Below are positions 1-7,008 of a stretch of DNA of 12,971 nucleotides, piece after piece. The notes under the pieces are model-generated. The model was not told where the DNA came from, ran no database searches, and saw only the letters and a list, made by a program, of their open reading frames with translations. Origin of the DNA: UMGS1663 sp963558185 (GTDB taxonomy: Bacteria > Bacillota > Clostridia > TANB77 > CAG-508); contig CAUWFE010000034.1 of assembly GCA_963558185.1 (NCBI GenBank), forward strand, positions 1 to 12,971. Direction: 5' to 3'. Each line of letters begins with the position of its first letter. Position 1 is the first letter of the stretch. The translations under genes were made by a program, and so were the position numbers.

Positions 1-563
1 TTTTTATTTTTAATTTTTATGTTTATAGCATTGTTGCAATTTTTCATTTCTGCTGAATTTGTTATAGTTGGCTCTGTATCTTGTTTTGTATTTCCTTCAA
101 CATTAATTTTCCCATATATTCTTGTTGCATCAGTTATAATTATATCTTCTGATTTTTCTGTCTGTATATATTCTATACTGACTGTTTTTTCATCCTTTAA
201 ATATTTAAATGGTTGACAATGAAAAACTATTTCTGTTGGCTCAAATTTAAATAATCTGTCAAAATCAATTTCTTCAATTATTTCTGCTTCATAATATTTA
301 TCTGGTTCATTTGATAAAACTAATATTCCTGAACCATCTAGCCAATTTATTAATTCATTAATATCCACTTCATTGTTCAGTATGCAAATGCTTAAAGTTT
401 TGTCATAAGATTGATATCCTAAGTCTATATTTATATCTCCGTCTCGCCCTTCGATTTCAATATTTTCTACTCTTTTGGGTGGTTTTACAATCATTGGCAA
501 TGATACAACTAATAGCCCCTTTATATCTTTACTACTTTTTTCTTTGAATATAAAATGATTCAT
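1..563 (-). CDS. Distal tail protein (Dit-like), partial, runs off the left edge
   Basis: This reading frame starts with ATG at 563 and stays open to the window edge, giving about 187 codons of the N-terminal part. The start shares one base with the tape-measure stop (TAATG), and AAGGAGG at 580-574 serves as its ribosome site inside the end of the upstream gene. Near residue 40 it has GRDGDINIDLG. Near residue 110 it has FKFEPTEIVFHCQPFKY, where the conserved pattern of an aromatic-rich strand followed by a Pro-Phe pair is typical of the N-terminal domain of Firmicutes siphovirus Dit proteins. Such proteins form the hexameric hub joining the tail tube to the baseplate. Its place directly after the tape measure gene fits that role. 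The C-terminal galectin or carbohydrate-binding part, if there is one, lies outside the window. Confidence 0.82.
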   Translation of the reverse strand, partial: MNHFIFKEKSSKDIKGLLVVSLPMIVKPPKRVENIEIEGRDGDINIDLGYQSYDKTLSICILNNEVDINELINWLDGSGILVLSNEPDKYYEAEIIEEIDFDRLFKFEPTEIVFHCQPFKYLKDEKTVSIEYIQTEKSEDIIITDATRIYGKINVEGNTKQDTEPTITNSAEMKNCNNAINIKIKNK

Positions 564-2713
564 TAATTAAAAACCTCCTTTGCAACAGTATCAATAACAA
601 AACTTCCAATTTTTTCTTCATTAAGAATTACTTTTCCCGATACTTGCTTTACTGCATCTTTTATTAATTCTGGTAATTGTCTTATTAATTTTTTTAACTC
701 TTCATCATTTTTGCTTTTTTCAATTTGTACTGGATTACTTAAGTTCTTTCTATATTCTTCATTTTCTTCTTTAGTTAATACTGCTTCACCTTTATGTAAT
801 ATTGCTGGAAAGTCGTCTTCTGGAACATAATCCATACCAACCTTTAATTTTGGTATTTTAGGTATATTTATTCCAAATCCTCCTACTCCTGGTACCCAGT
901 CTGGTATTTTTATATGATTTAATCCTTCTATAAAGCCATTTATTAATCCTATTATAAAGTTAATTGGTGCTTTAAATATATTTCCTAATCCATCTGCTAT
1001 GTTCTTAAAGATATCTTTTACAGCATTCCATGCACCTTCCCAATTTCCTGTAAATACATTTTTTATAAAGTCAATTATCCCTTGAAATACACCTTTTACA
1101 TTTTCCACTATTTTCATAACAGTTTCAAATGCTGATTTAAAAACTCTACTCAATACATTTGCAACATTATTAAAAGCATCTTGTAATGGCTTCAATGCTG
1201 AATTTATTAATATAGTAATTAAATCTGTCAAAGGTGGCAAAATCATATTAATAATTTGTAATAATGGTTCCAATATTATCATTAGTAAATCTAATATTGG
1301 CTGTATTAAATTTATTAATGGCTGTAACAAATTTAATATTGGTTGCATTAGTTGTATAAAAATTGGTAAAATTAATTGTACTATTTGTAATATTGGCGGT
1401 AATAAAGTATTAATTAATTGAATAATTACTGGTAATATAGTTTCTAGTATCTGTGTAAAAAATGGTATTAATTGTTGCATTATATTTAACAGTGGTGGCA
1501 TTATTGTTTGCATTATTTGCATTAATGGTGGTAATAGTTGTGCAAATAATGCTGTAATTATTGGTGTAAATTGTTCTATTAATGATTGAATAAAAGGCAT
1601 ATTATCACTAATAATCTGAATTATTTGTTCCAATATAGGCATTAATGAGTTTCCTAATGGCAATAACAACATCTCTACATTTCTTTTCAGTGATTCGAAC
1701 ATATCTGATAAATTATCATATTTTACTTCTTTTATCTGGTTCATAGTATCTAATGTTTTGTTAAATTCATCTCCATATAAAGTCATAGCCGTTGTTGCTT
1801 CTGCTCCTAAATCTTCCCACATAGTACCAAATAGCTGAACTCCTATTTTGTTTTGCTCTAAAGGATCTTTTACATTATTTAATCCTTTTGCTATTTCTAT
1901 AAAAGCATCATTTGCTACATCTCCGCCTTGTGAAAATTTATTTGTAATTTCTTCAGCATCTAACCCCAATTGTTTAAGTGCTTCTGTAGATGATCCATCT
2001 TTAATTCTTATTCCCATTTCCTTAACAGCATCTCCTATTTTATCTATAGAAAATGCCCCATTATCTGCACCAGTTTTAAATACATTAAACATATCTTCTG
2101 CTTGAAAACCAGCCTGTTGAAAATGTACTGAATATTCATTGATAGAATCTAGCAAATCTCCATTTTTATCTAATCCAGACTGTGCACCTTGTGCTATTAA
2201 GTTGTATGCCTCGTCTGCTGATATTCCCCATTGGTCCATCATCATTTTAGCAGCTCTTACACTTTCATTTACATCATAACCAAATGTATCTCTTAAAGCT
2301 AATGCATTTTCTGTTATGTTTTGCAAATCGCTGTTATTTACATCTCCTATTTGCTTTTTTACTTCTGCCATACTATTTGCTATATCCTGAAAATCTTCTC
2401 CATAATTATTTTTGTATATATTTCCTAATACTTTTTCATATTCTTCTGTAGATTCTGTTGCACTTCCTGTTGCTGTAATATAGCTATCTACTGCTTTATC
2501 TATATCTTTTGCAGTATTTACTGCCATTCCACCTATTGCAGTTGCTGCTGTAACTGCTGCTGTGCCTAATCCTAGTGCCCATTTTCCAGCAGTTTTTGCT
2601 ACATTTCCTAATTTTGTACCTAAACCTTCACTTTTTTTGCCTGTTTTTTCTATTTTTTCGTCAGCTTCTGTTGTATCAACAAATATACTTCCAAATAGCT
2701 TAAATATTTCCAA
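563..2713 (-). CDS. Tail tape measure protein
   Basis: A 716-residue protein that should span the tail tube, set tail length and be ejected with the DNA. The start is TTG at 2713, with GGAGGTG about 8 nt upstream. Residues 1-45 are polar and helical, 46-62 are a small Ala/Gly hydrophobic segment, and about 66-330 match the minor-tail/tape-measure domain, including FGTMWEDLGAEA near 295-306. Residues 350-505 are a long proline-phased hydrophobic region. The C-terminus has DYVPEDDFPAILHKGEAVLT near 628-647, a motif common at the end of Firmicutes tape measures. By the usual rule of about 0.15 nm per residue the tail would be near 100 nm. The gene lies 3 nt after the GT stop and overlaps the Dit start by 1 nt. 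There is no lysozyme-like or peptidase domain in view. Confidence 0.95.
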   Translation of the reverse strand: MEIFKLFGSIFVDTTEADEKIEKTGKKSEGLGTKLGNVAKTAGKWALGLGTAAVTAATAIGGMAVNTAKDIDKAVDSYITATGSATESTEEYEKVLGNIYKNNYGEDFQDIANSMAEVKKQIGDVNNSDLQNITENALALRDTFGYDVNESVRAAKMMMDQWGISADEAYNLIAQGAQSGLDKNGDLLDSINEYSVHFQQAGFQAEDMFNVFKTGADNGAFSIDKIGDAVKEMGIRIKDGSSTEALKQLGLDAEEITNKFSQGGDVANDAFIEIAKGLNNVKDPLEQNKIGVQLFGTMWEDLGAEATTAMTLYGDEFNKTLDTMNQIKEVKYDNLSDMFESLKRNVEMLLLPLGNSLMPILEQIIQIISDNMPFIQSLIEQFTPIITALFAQLLPPLMQIMQTIMPPLLNIMQQLIPFFTQILETILPVIIQLINTLLPPILQIVQLILPIFIQLMQPILNLLQPLINLIQPILDLLMIILEPLLQIINMILPPLTDLITILINSALKPLQDAFNNVANVLSRVFKSAFETVMKIVENVKGVFQGIIDFIKNVFTGNWEGAWNAVKDIFKNIADGLGNIFKAPINFIIGLINGFIEGLNHIKIPDWVPGVGGFGINIPKIPKLKVGMDYVPEDDFPAILHKGEAVLTKEENEEYRKNLSNPVQIEKSKNDEELKKLIRQLPELIKDAVKQVSGKVILNEEKIGSFVIDTVAKEVFN
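1232..1639 (-). repeat. Proline-phased hydrophobic repeats in the tape measure protein
   Basis: This stretch encodes residues 359-494 of the tape measure. Prolines fall at 373, 384, 395, 406, 417, 428, 439 and 450, exactly 11 residues apart. They then fall at 458, 465 and 472 (steps of 8, 7 and 7) and at 483 and 494 (11 again). Several are double prolines (395-396, 406-407, 439-440, 493-494). Between prolines the sequence is almost only Ile, Leu, Met, Gln and Thr with very few charges. Eleven-residue periodicity is known in tape measures of other siphophages. Here the phase marker is proline. Confidence 0.85.
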
Positions 2714-2716
2714 TTT

Positions 2717-3046
2717 TTACACCTCCTTTTTTTGTTGACTTTCATAAGCTTGTACTATTTTTAATCCATGTTGCAATATTTCTTCATTAGAAATATTTTC
2801 ATCTTTTATTTGTTGTTTTACTTTTTCTTTTAGCTTGTCTTTATATTCTTTGAAAGATATAAATTTTGAAAGTCCTGCTTCCATAAATGGATATAATGTA
2901 AGCCATCTTTCATATATCTCTTTATCATATGCGTAATTTAAAAAATCCCCTATTTTATGTAGGGGATAATTCTTTATATTAGCCATACCAAAGTATTTTT
3001 CTAATAAAAATATATTTTCTTCTAATCTGATATGACTTTTTGTTTG
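2717..3046 (-). CDS. Tail assembly chaperone frameshift extension (T part of GT)
   Basis: This is the -1 frame extension read when ribosomes slip at 3052-3046 near the end of the G gene. It is open without a stop from CAA at 3046 to TAA at 2719-2717, adding 109 residues to the first 106 of G for a fusion of about 215. The first in-frame ATG is at 2986, but it has no ribosome site. The residues before it (about 20 codons, ending LLEKYFG) join smoothly to the conserved-looking part, so independent translation is unlikely. KEIYERWLTLYPFM followed by SFKEYKDKLK resembles the T extension of G/GT chaperones in Firmicutes siphophages. GT proteins load tail tube subunits onto the tape measure, which is the next gene. 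An intrinsic-terminator-like hairpin lies inside the frame at 2967-2945. Confidence 0.78.
   Translation of the reverse strand, partial: QTKSHIRLEENIFLLEKYFGMANIKNYPLHKIGDFLNYAYDKEIYERWLTLYPFMEAGLSKFISFKEYKDKLKEKVKQQIKDENISNEEILQHGLKIVQAYESQQKKEV
2939..2967 (-). terminator. Terminator-like hairpin inside the GT extension
   Basis: On the minus strand ATCCCCTA (2967-2960) pairs perfectly with TAGGGGAT (2952-2945) across a 7-nt loop, and the second arm runs into a run of six T (2945 to about 2940). Four consecutive G:C pairs followed by a U-tract is the form of an intrinsic terminator. It sits within an open reading frame, so it may be chance, an attenuator, or an RNA structure that affects frameshifting 79 nt upstream. 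Whether it works is not known. Confidence 0.35.
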
Positions 3047-3363
3047 AAAAAACTCATAAAGTCCTTATCATTTATTAGTTCTTTTATTATTGCTGTCATA
3101 TCTTCTTTTTCAGCTTGCTCTTCTGAAATATTCTTATAATTCGCTATAAATTTTACTAAATCATCACGAACCAAATGTAACTTACTTCCTATTTTTAATA
3201 TAATTTTCATTCCTATTTGTGTCTTTAATTTTTCTACTGCTTCTTTATTCTTATTTTTTGCTTTTTTTCCCTCTTCTATCATTTCTTCAATAAATTTTTC
3301 ATCAATCTGTAATTTATCTATGATAGAACTTATTAAACATATTGAATCTATTGTAAGTTTCAT
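3022..3363 (-). CDS. Tail assembly chaperone (G-like)
   Basis: A 113-residue, mostly helical, charged protein placed between the major tail protein and the tape measure, the fixed position of the lambda G-type chaperone in siphophages. ATG at 3363 overlaps the major tail protein stop by one base (TAATG), with GGAGG at 3375-3371. Sequence similarity alone is weak because this family diverges quickly. The call rests on gene order, size and the frameshift. A slippery heptamer T TTT TTC lies 8 codons before the TAG stop, and the -1 frame is open into the next gene. G and GT chaperones bind tail tube monomers and the tape measure during tail assembly and are not part of the finished virion. Confidence 0.82.
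   Translation of the reverse strand: MKLTIDSICLISSIIDKLQIDEKFIEEMIEEGKKAKNKNKEAVEKLKTQIGMKIILKIGSKLHLVRDDLVKFIANYKNISEEQAEKEDMTAIIKELINDKDFMSFFKQKVISD
3046..3052 (-). promoter_or_regulatory. Programmed -1 frameshift slippery site
   Basis: In the G frame the codons read AGT TTT TTC, so the heptamer is T TTT TTC. Both tRNAs can re-pair after a slip of one base (TTT TTT), the X XXY YYZ rule. After the slip the frame continues CAA ACA AAA with no stop until 2717. AAGGA at 3066-3062 lies 9 nt upstream of the heptamer, close to the spacing of the internal Shine-Dalgarno-like stimulator known from E. coli dnaX. I see no strong pseudoknot right downstream. Confidence 0.8.
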
Positions 3364-3938
3364 TATAATACCTCCAAATCCATGTCATCTACATCTTCTA
3401 TTGTATAAATTGGTTCTGTAGTGTCATCGTCATATTTATGATGGGCTCTCAATGCTAATTCAATTTCTCCCTCTGCTTTTTGCACAGCTGAAAAATCCAC
3501 TCCGTTTTTGTCAAGTGGTCTTCTAATTGTTATTTTTACAAATTTTCCGCCTACTTTTTGGGCAAATAATGTTGCATTCTTTTTATATACTTCATCTTTT
3601 ATTATTCCTAGTCCACCAGCTTCTATTTTAGTAATTTTTTTGTTTCCTTCATCTTTTGTTATTTTAGCTCCTGGTAGTTTTAATTCAAAAGTATCTAATG
3701 ATGCATTTATTGTTTTTATTGTAAGAGTAGCATTTTCATCATCAATTGTGACTAATCCTTGTGTATCCCCTTTCATTCCATCATATTCTATATTTCTATA
3801 TGTTCTTTCAGCTTTAAAGTTTCCACCACCTCTAGTAGGTCCTATTAGTGTTTGTGATTCTTCTCCATAGTCTAAAAATAATATACCATGATCTATTTGT
3901 ATATTTTCGACCATCTGTTTTGTTAATTTTGTTTCCAT
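3363..3938 (-). CDS. Major tail (tube) protein
   Basis: A 191-residue protein that should polymerise as hexameric rings into the tail tube. I chose the ATG at 3938 because AAGGGAG at 3951-3945 lies 6 nt upstream. An in-frame ATG at 3962 has no ribosome site and sits inside the preceding gene. From the chosen start, TRGGGNF lies near residues 35-41 and EYDG near 51-54. This Gly-rich loop and 'I-E-x-D-G' strand recur in major tail proteins of Firmicutes siphophages. The protein is rich in beta-strand-like alternation and ends in an acidic tail. No extra Ig-like domain is present, so it is a short form. Position before the G/GT chaperones and the tape measure supports the call. Confidence 0.87.
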   Translation of the reverse strand: METKLTKQMVENIQIDHGILFLDYGEESQTLIGPTRGGGNFKAERTYRNIEYDGMKGDTQGLVTIDDENATLTIKTINASLDTFELKLPGAKITKDEGNKKITKIEAGGLGIIKDEVYKKNATLFAQKVGGKFVKITIRRPLDKNGVDFSAVQKAEGEIELALRAHHKYDDDTTEPIYTIEDVDDMDLEVL

Positions 3939-3951
3939 ATAATTCTCCCTT

Positions 3952-4320
3952 CTAAAACTCATACATTTTTATTTCAAAAGTTAATACTCTAACTTTTATA
4001 AACTTTTCTTCATCAATTTTTGTTCCACAACCATCAAAAAATATTATATATGCATAATTGTTAGATATTTCTTTTTTTCTATCTAAAAGTTCTTTCAAAT
4101 TATCACAAATTTCTTCAATTTTTGTTGTATCATTTGTTTCATCTTGTATTTCTATTTCTAAATAGTATGGAATATGTACTTCATCATTTCCTTCTTTTAT
4201 GTCTGAAACGGAATATGGAAATTCTGAATCTGGATGTGCATTTAAAAAATAATTATGAACAATTGGATCTATTTGTTTTTTTATTTCTTTTCTTATATAA
4301 ATTCTTGGGCTTTCTTTCAT
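3952..4320 (-). CDS. Tail terminator / tail completion protein (likely)
   Basis: A 122-residue protein in the slot between the HK97 gp10-like protein and the major tail protein. In this order the gene usually encodes the tail terminator or completion protein (lambda U or SPP1 gp17 type), which caps the tail tube before it joins the head. Its form fits: an N-terminal helix with a short basic segment (RKEIKKQI), then alternating strands (YYLEIEIQD), a helix near residues 65-83 (IEEICDNLKELLDRK), and closing strands (KVRVLTFEIKMYEF). The start overlaps the upstream stop by 4 nt (ATGA at 4320-4317), with GGAGG at 4332-4328. The assignment rests mainly on synteny and size. No residue motif settles it. 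Confidence 0.62.
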   Translation of the reverse strand: MKESPRIYIRKEIKKQIDPIVHNYFLNAHPDSEFPYSVSDIKEGNDEVHIPYYLEIEIQDETNDTTKIEEICDNLKELLDRKKEISNNYAYIIFFDGCGTKIDEEKFIKVRVLTFEIKMYEF

Positions 4321-4730
4321 CCTTGTTCCTCCGTTTCTTTAATTAATCCAAGTGCCTTATTTTCATCTTCTATTGATTTTATATATGTTCCTTGAATTTT
4401 TCTTATTTCATTTTTTTGTTCTTGAACTGTATTTGTTAATATTGCTGTTTTTTTTATGCTCTCTGCACCAAGTTCTTGATATCCTAAATAAAAAGCTGCT
4501 GGTTTAAATCCTACCAACAAACTTCCATCTTTTCTTGCCCAATATTGAGTATATTTTCTACCTCTTCCTGTTCTTTTATGTACTTTTTCTCTAGTTCTTC
4601 TTGTTATAAGTTTTCCAACATCCTTATTAGCACCATGTATTAATTGTTTTAATGTGTATTTTGTTCTATCTATTTTACTAATATATTCTACTCCATCTTT
4701 TTTAATTTTTACTGGACTCGGAATCCCCAT
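4317..4730 (-). CDS. HK97 gp10-like head-tail connector / tail component
   Basis: A 137-residue basic protein. Residues about 52-90 carry a Gly/Arg-rich loop (HKRTGRGRKY) followed by LLVGFKPAAFYLGYQELGAE. The 'Y-x-E-x-G-(A/T)' pattern is the hallmark of the HK97 gp10 family, which takes part in closing the head-tail neck or finishing the tail. Such proteins sit between the head-tail adaptor and the tail terminator, as here. The frame overlaps the end of the adaptor gene by 29 nt (4702-4730). A GGAAG-like site lies upstream of ATG at 4730. The C-terminus is charged and probably a long helix. The stop (TGA) forms an ATGA overlap with the next gene. Confidence 0.82.
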   Translation of the reverse strand: MGIPSPVKIKKDGVEYISKIDRTKYTLKQLIHGANKDVGKLITRRTREKVHKRTGRGRKYTQYWARKDGSLLVGFKPAAFYLGYQELGAESIKKTAILTNTVQEQKNEIRKIQGTYIKSIEDENKALGLIKETEEQG

Positions 4731-5040
4731 AGGCTATCACTTCCTTATTAATTGTACTTGTACATGTCAGTTCTATTTTTTCATCATGTTTTCTTTCATA
4801 TGTTTTTATAATCTTATAGTTTCTTTTATTATATTCTAAATAAATTTCATCATTATATTCAAATTTCCATATTGCAAACTTTATTTCTGGTTTAAGTCCT
4901 GTTGCGGCAGCTTGATAAAATTCTCTTTGTCCAATTTCTAACTTTTCAGCATATCTTTCTTTTTTTATAATTTTTCGTATTGGATCTCCTATAGAGTTTT
5001 CTGTATTTTCTGTTTCTAATAAATATATTATTTCATCCAT
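4702..5040 (-). CDS. Head-tail adaptor (stopper) protein
   Basis: A 112-residue protein with the size and strand-rich pattern of the SPP1 gp16 / HK97 gp7-type stopper family, which seals the portal channel after packaging and binds the tail. Visible features are an early E-x-E-x-x-x-N-S-I-G-D-P segment, REFYQAAATGLKPEIKFAIW near residues 39-58, and a run of strands with LEYNKRNYKIIKTYE. The pattern of 'R-E-x-Y-x-A...G-x-(K/R)-P' followed by a strand and a 'Y-x-I' repeat is common in this family. ATG at 5040 has AGGAG a few bases upstream and lies 9 nt after the stop of the gp6-like connector. The last 29 nt overlap the gp10-like gene. Confidence 0.78.
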   Translation of the reverse strand: MDEIIYLLETENTENSIGDPIRKIIKKERYAEKLEIGQREFYQAAATGLKPEIKFAIWKFEYNDEIYLEYNKRNYKIIKTYERKHDEKIELTCTSTINKEVIAYGDSESSKN

Positions 5041-5049
5041 TTTATTCTC

Positions 5050-5349
5050 CTATTCTCCTTTTTGTGTATATTCTTTAGTAGATCTCATATAATTTTTATT
5101 TTCTTCAAATACTTGTTGATATCTTACTGCAATACTTTCATCTGTAAACCTAAAATTTGCTTTTACATATGCTAAAACTGTAGTCACTACAAATTTATCT
5201 TCTTTAACAATTTTAGAAGAATTTATGCCAGACAATATCATTTTTTTTATAGCTGTACTTTCTAAATCTTTTAATTCTTCATCAAATTCTTCTATTTTTA
5301 ATCCCACACTTTTTCTTAATTTGACTACATCTAATATATTATCTGGCAT
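5050..5349 (-). CDS. Head-tail connector, gp6/gp15-like
   Basis: A 99-residue helical protein with the pattern of the HK97 gp6 / SPP1 gp15 family: DEELKDLESTAIKKMILSGI near residues 23-42, then an acidic loop, a hydrophobic helix (VVTTVLAYVKANF) and a C-terminal helix (AVRYQQVF). These proteins form a ring below the portal and extend the DNA channel. Ribosome site GGAGG lies 7 nt before ATG at 5349. The gene follows the HeH-type head protein by 12 nt and precedes the stopper gene, the usual order for this neck cassette. Confidence 0.85.
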   Translation of the reverse strand: MPDNILDVVKLRKSVGLKIEEFDEELKDLESTAIKKMILSGINSSKIVKEDKFVVTTVLAYVKANFRFTDESIAVRYQQVFEENKNYMRSTKEYTQKGE

Positions 5350-5361
5350 TTGTTTCCTCCT

Positions 5362-5736
5362 TTATTCTTTTGAAATAATTTCATCGATAATTTCTTGTTT
5401 TTTAGCTTTTGTTAATTCAATGCTATTTTTTTCAGCTAATTCTTTTAATTCATTTACTGACATTTTTTCTAGTTCTTCTTTTGGAAACTTTGAATTATTA
5501 TTTCCTTTTAAATCTTGTAATTCTTGATTGTTTTCATTAGATATATTATTTTCGTCACTAGTAATAATATTTTCTTCGTCTTGTATTATAATATCCTCTG
5601 CTCTTCCAACAAACTTTTTATTTAATTCTTTCATTCTCTCTACAGATATTTCTATAGTTTCTCCTTTTTTTGTTGTTTTCTTTGAGTTTTTATCAATAAA
5701 AGATTTTAATACTTTATATTTTACTATAACTTTCAT
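5362..5736 (-). CDS. Head-associated protein with C-terminal HeH/SAP-like motif
   Basis: A 124-residue acidic protein between the major capsid protein and the neck genes. Residues 1-45 read as a short beta domain (KVIVKYKVLKSFIDK, then KGETIEISVERMKEL), a form often seen in small proteins at this position. Residues 50-85 are an Asn/Glu-rich, probably disordered linker. Residues 91-124 (MSVNELKELAEKN followed by TKAKKQEIIDEI) have two short helices joined by a turn, like HeH/SAP or Rho-N-type nucleic-acid-binding motifs. The exact role is not known to me. Head completion or a contact with DNA in the neck are possible. GGAGG lies 5 nt before ATG at 5736, and the gene starts 11 nt after the capsid gene. 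Confidence 0.62.
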   Translation of the reverse strand: MKVIVKYKVLKSFIDKNSKKTTKKGETIEISVERMKELNKKFVGRAEDIIIQDEENIITSDENNISNENNQELQDLKGNNNSKFPKEELEKMSVNELKELAEKNSIELTKAKKQEIIDEIISKE

Positions 5737-5747
5737 TTTTACCTCCT

Positions 5748-6986
5748 CTATATTTCGTCTAATACTTGCTCTGTTGCTTTTTTTACTCTTATAAATCCAT
5801 TATAAGCTACTACGTTTCCACCTGCAAAAACAACTCCTTTATGAGCAATTTGCCCTTCCTCAAATTTATAATCTTCACTTTGTTTTACTTCTAAAGGTGA
5901 AAATAAAGCAACTTCATAGTTATTTAAAGAACCATATGCCATACAATATGTATCTTTTGCTGTTTCTTTTGAACTTAATACTCCACAAGCAGAATTTATA
6001 ACATATGGTACATCATCAATAGTTCCTGTATTTCCATGATTTACTATTTTATATGCTTTTTTACCATCTGTATTTCTTACTTTTGCAAAAGCTTTTAAGT
6101 CTTTCTTATTTAAGATTAAACAAGCATTAGCTACTGTATCTTCTTCTCCCCCATAAGAGTAAATAATCTCATCTAATGTTGTATCGTCAATTTCTGAAAT
6201 TTCTATATCTGTTTTTTTATCAATTGCAAATTCACCTTCTTCTGGATTACTAAAAATACCTTGAAACTCACCTGTGCTTCCGTCACCATTTAAAATTGTT
6301 TTTGACATTTTTTTCTTTTCAGCTATTGTCATGCCTTTAACTATTGTATCATGATAATCTGCATCTGCTAATTTTTTTATTTCTTCTGGCTCTTCACTAT
6401 ATGCTGTTATTTTTTGTTTATTTATATCTGCGTATCCAAAAACAGTTTCTACCTTTTTATATTTTTTTTCTGTTGTTTTTCCTCCTTCTCCATATCCTTT
6501 TACGTATCCTCTTTGATATGATTCTCCACCTTCTAATGGTGTAATTTTTACTAAGTCCATTAATGTTGACACTTCATTAAATGTATCATTTACTCCATTT
6601 GCTGTATGATTTGCTAATACAATAGAGCTATTATCAACTGTTATTGCTCTTTTTTCTCTTAAAGCCTTTCCTCTTTTAGCTTTTTCTTCCCTTGATAACC
6701 TTTTTTCTGTAAATTCTTCTTCTACTTTTCCTGGTTTGTCAATTTTCCTTAATGTAATTTCATTTTTTCCTAATTCAGCATCTGTCATTCTATTGGCTTT
6801 TGCTCTTTTTTCTTCTTCTTCTACTTCTTCTACTGTTGCTTCTTCCTCTTTATTTAAGTTTTCTAATTCTCCTTGTAAAGCCTTTATTTCATCTTCTGTT
6901 AATTCAATTGTTCCTTCTACATTTGCACTTAATTTTGCTCTAATTTCCTTTTTTCTTTTTAAAATTCTTTTTAATTTTTCGTTCAT
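5748..6986 (-). CDS. Major capsid protein, HK97 fold, with delta domain
   Basis: A 412-residue precursor of the icosahedral shell. Residues 1 to about 105 are highly charged and predicted coiled coil, like the scaffolding delta domain of HK97 gp5. After LREKR (109-113) the composition changes sharply to ordinary globular sequence beginning AITVDNSS. This suggests that the phage protease cuts near residue 113 and leaves a mature subunit of about 299 residues. Later segments fit the HK97 E-loop (VKGYGEGGKTTEKKYKKVE), the A-domain (ACLILNKKDLKAFAKVRN) and the end of the P-domain (LEVKQSEDYKFEEGQIAHKG). The gene follows the prohead protease, as expected. The ribosome site is a split AAAGGAAAGG at about 7003-6994, less perfect than those of its neighbours. 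No separate scaffold gene is present. Confidence 0.95.
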   Translation of the reverse strand: MNEKLKRILKRKKEIRAKLSANVEGTIELTEDEIKALQGELENLNKEEEATVEEVEEEEKRAKANRMTDAELGKNEITLRKIDKPGKVEEEFTEKRLSREEKAKRGKALREKRAITVDNSSIVLANHTANGVNDTFNEVSTLMDLVKITPLEGGESYQRGYVKGYGEGGKTTEKKYKKVETVFGYADINKQKITAYSEEPEEIKKLADADYHDTIVKGMTIAEKKKMSKTILNGDGSTGEFQGIFSNPEEGEFAIDKKTDIEISEIDDTTLDEIIYSYGGEEDTVANACLILNKKDLKAFAKVRNTDGKKAYKIVNHGNTGTIDDVPYVINSACGVLSSKETAKDTYCMAYGSLNNYEVALFSPLEVKQSEDYKFEEGQIAHKGVVFAGGNVVAYNGFIRVKKATEQVLDEI

Positions 6987-7008
6987 ATTTTTTTACCTTT
7001 CCTTTCTT

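Noticed and set aside
2984..2986. Independent start of the T frame at ATG 2986
   Set aside because: No Shine-Dalgarno sequence is present, and the same frame is open upstream to the slippery site, so frameshift translation explains it better.
3508..3870. Plus-strand open frame of 120 codons
   Set aside because: It is antisense to the well-supported major tail protein and shows no domain pattern.
3939..3962. Upstream ATG at 3962 for the major tail protein
   Set aside because: It has no ribosome site and lies inside the preceding gene, while ATG at 3938 has AAGGGAG at ideal spacing.
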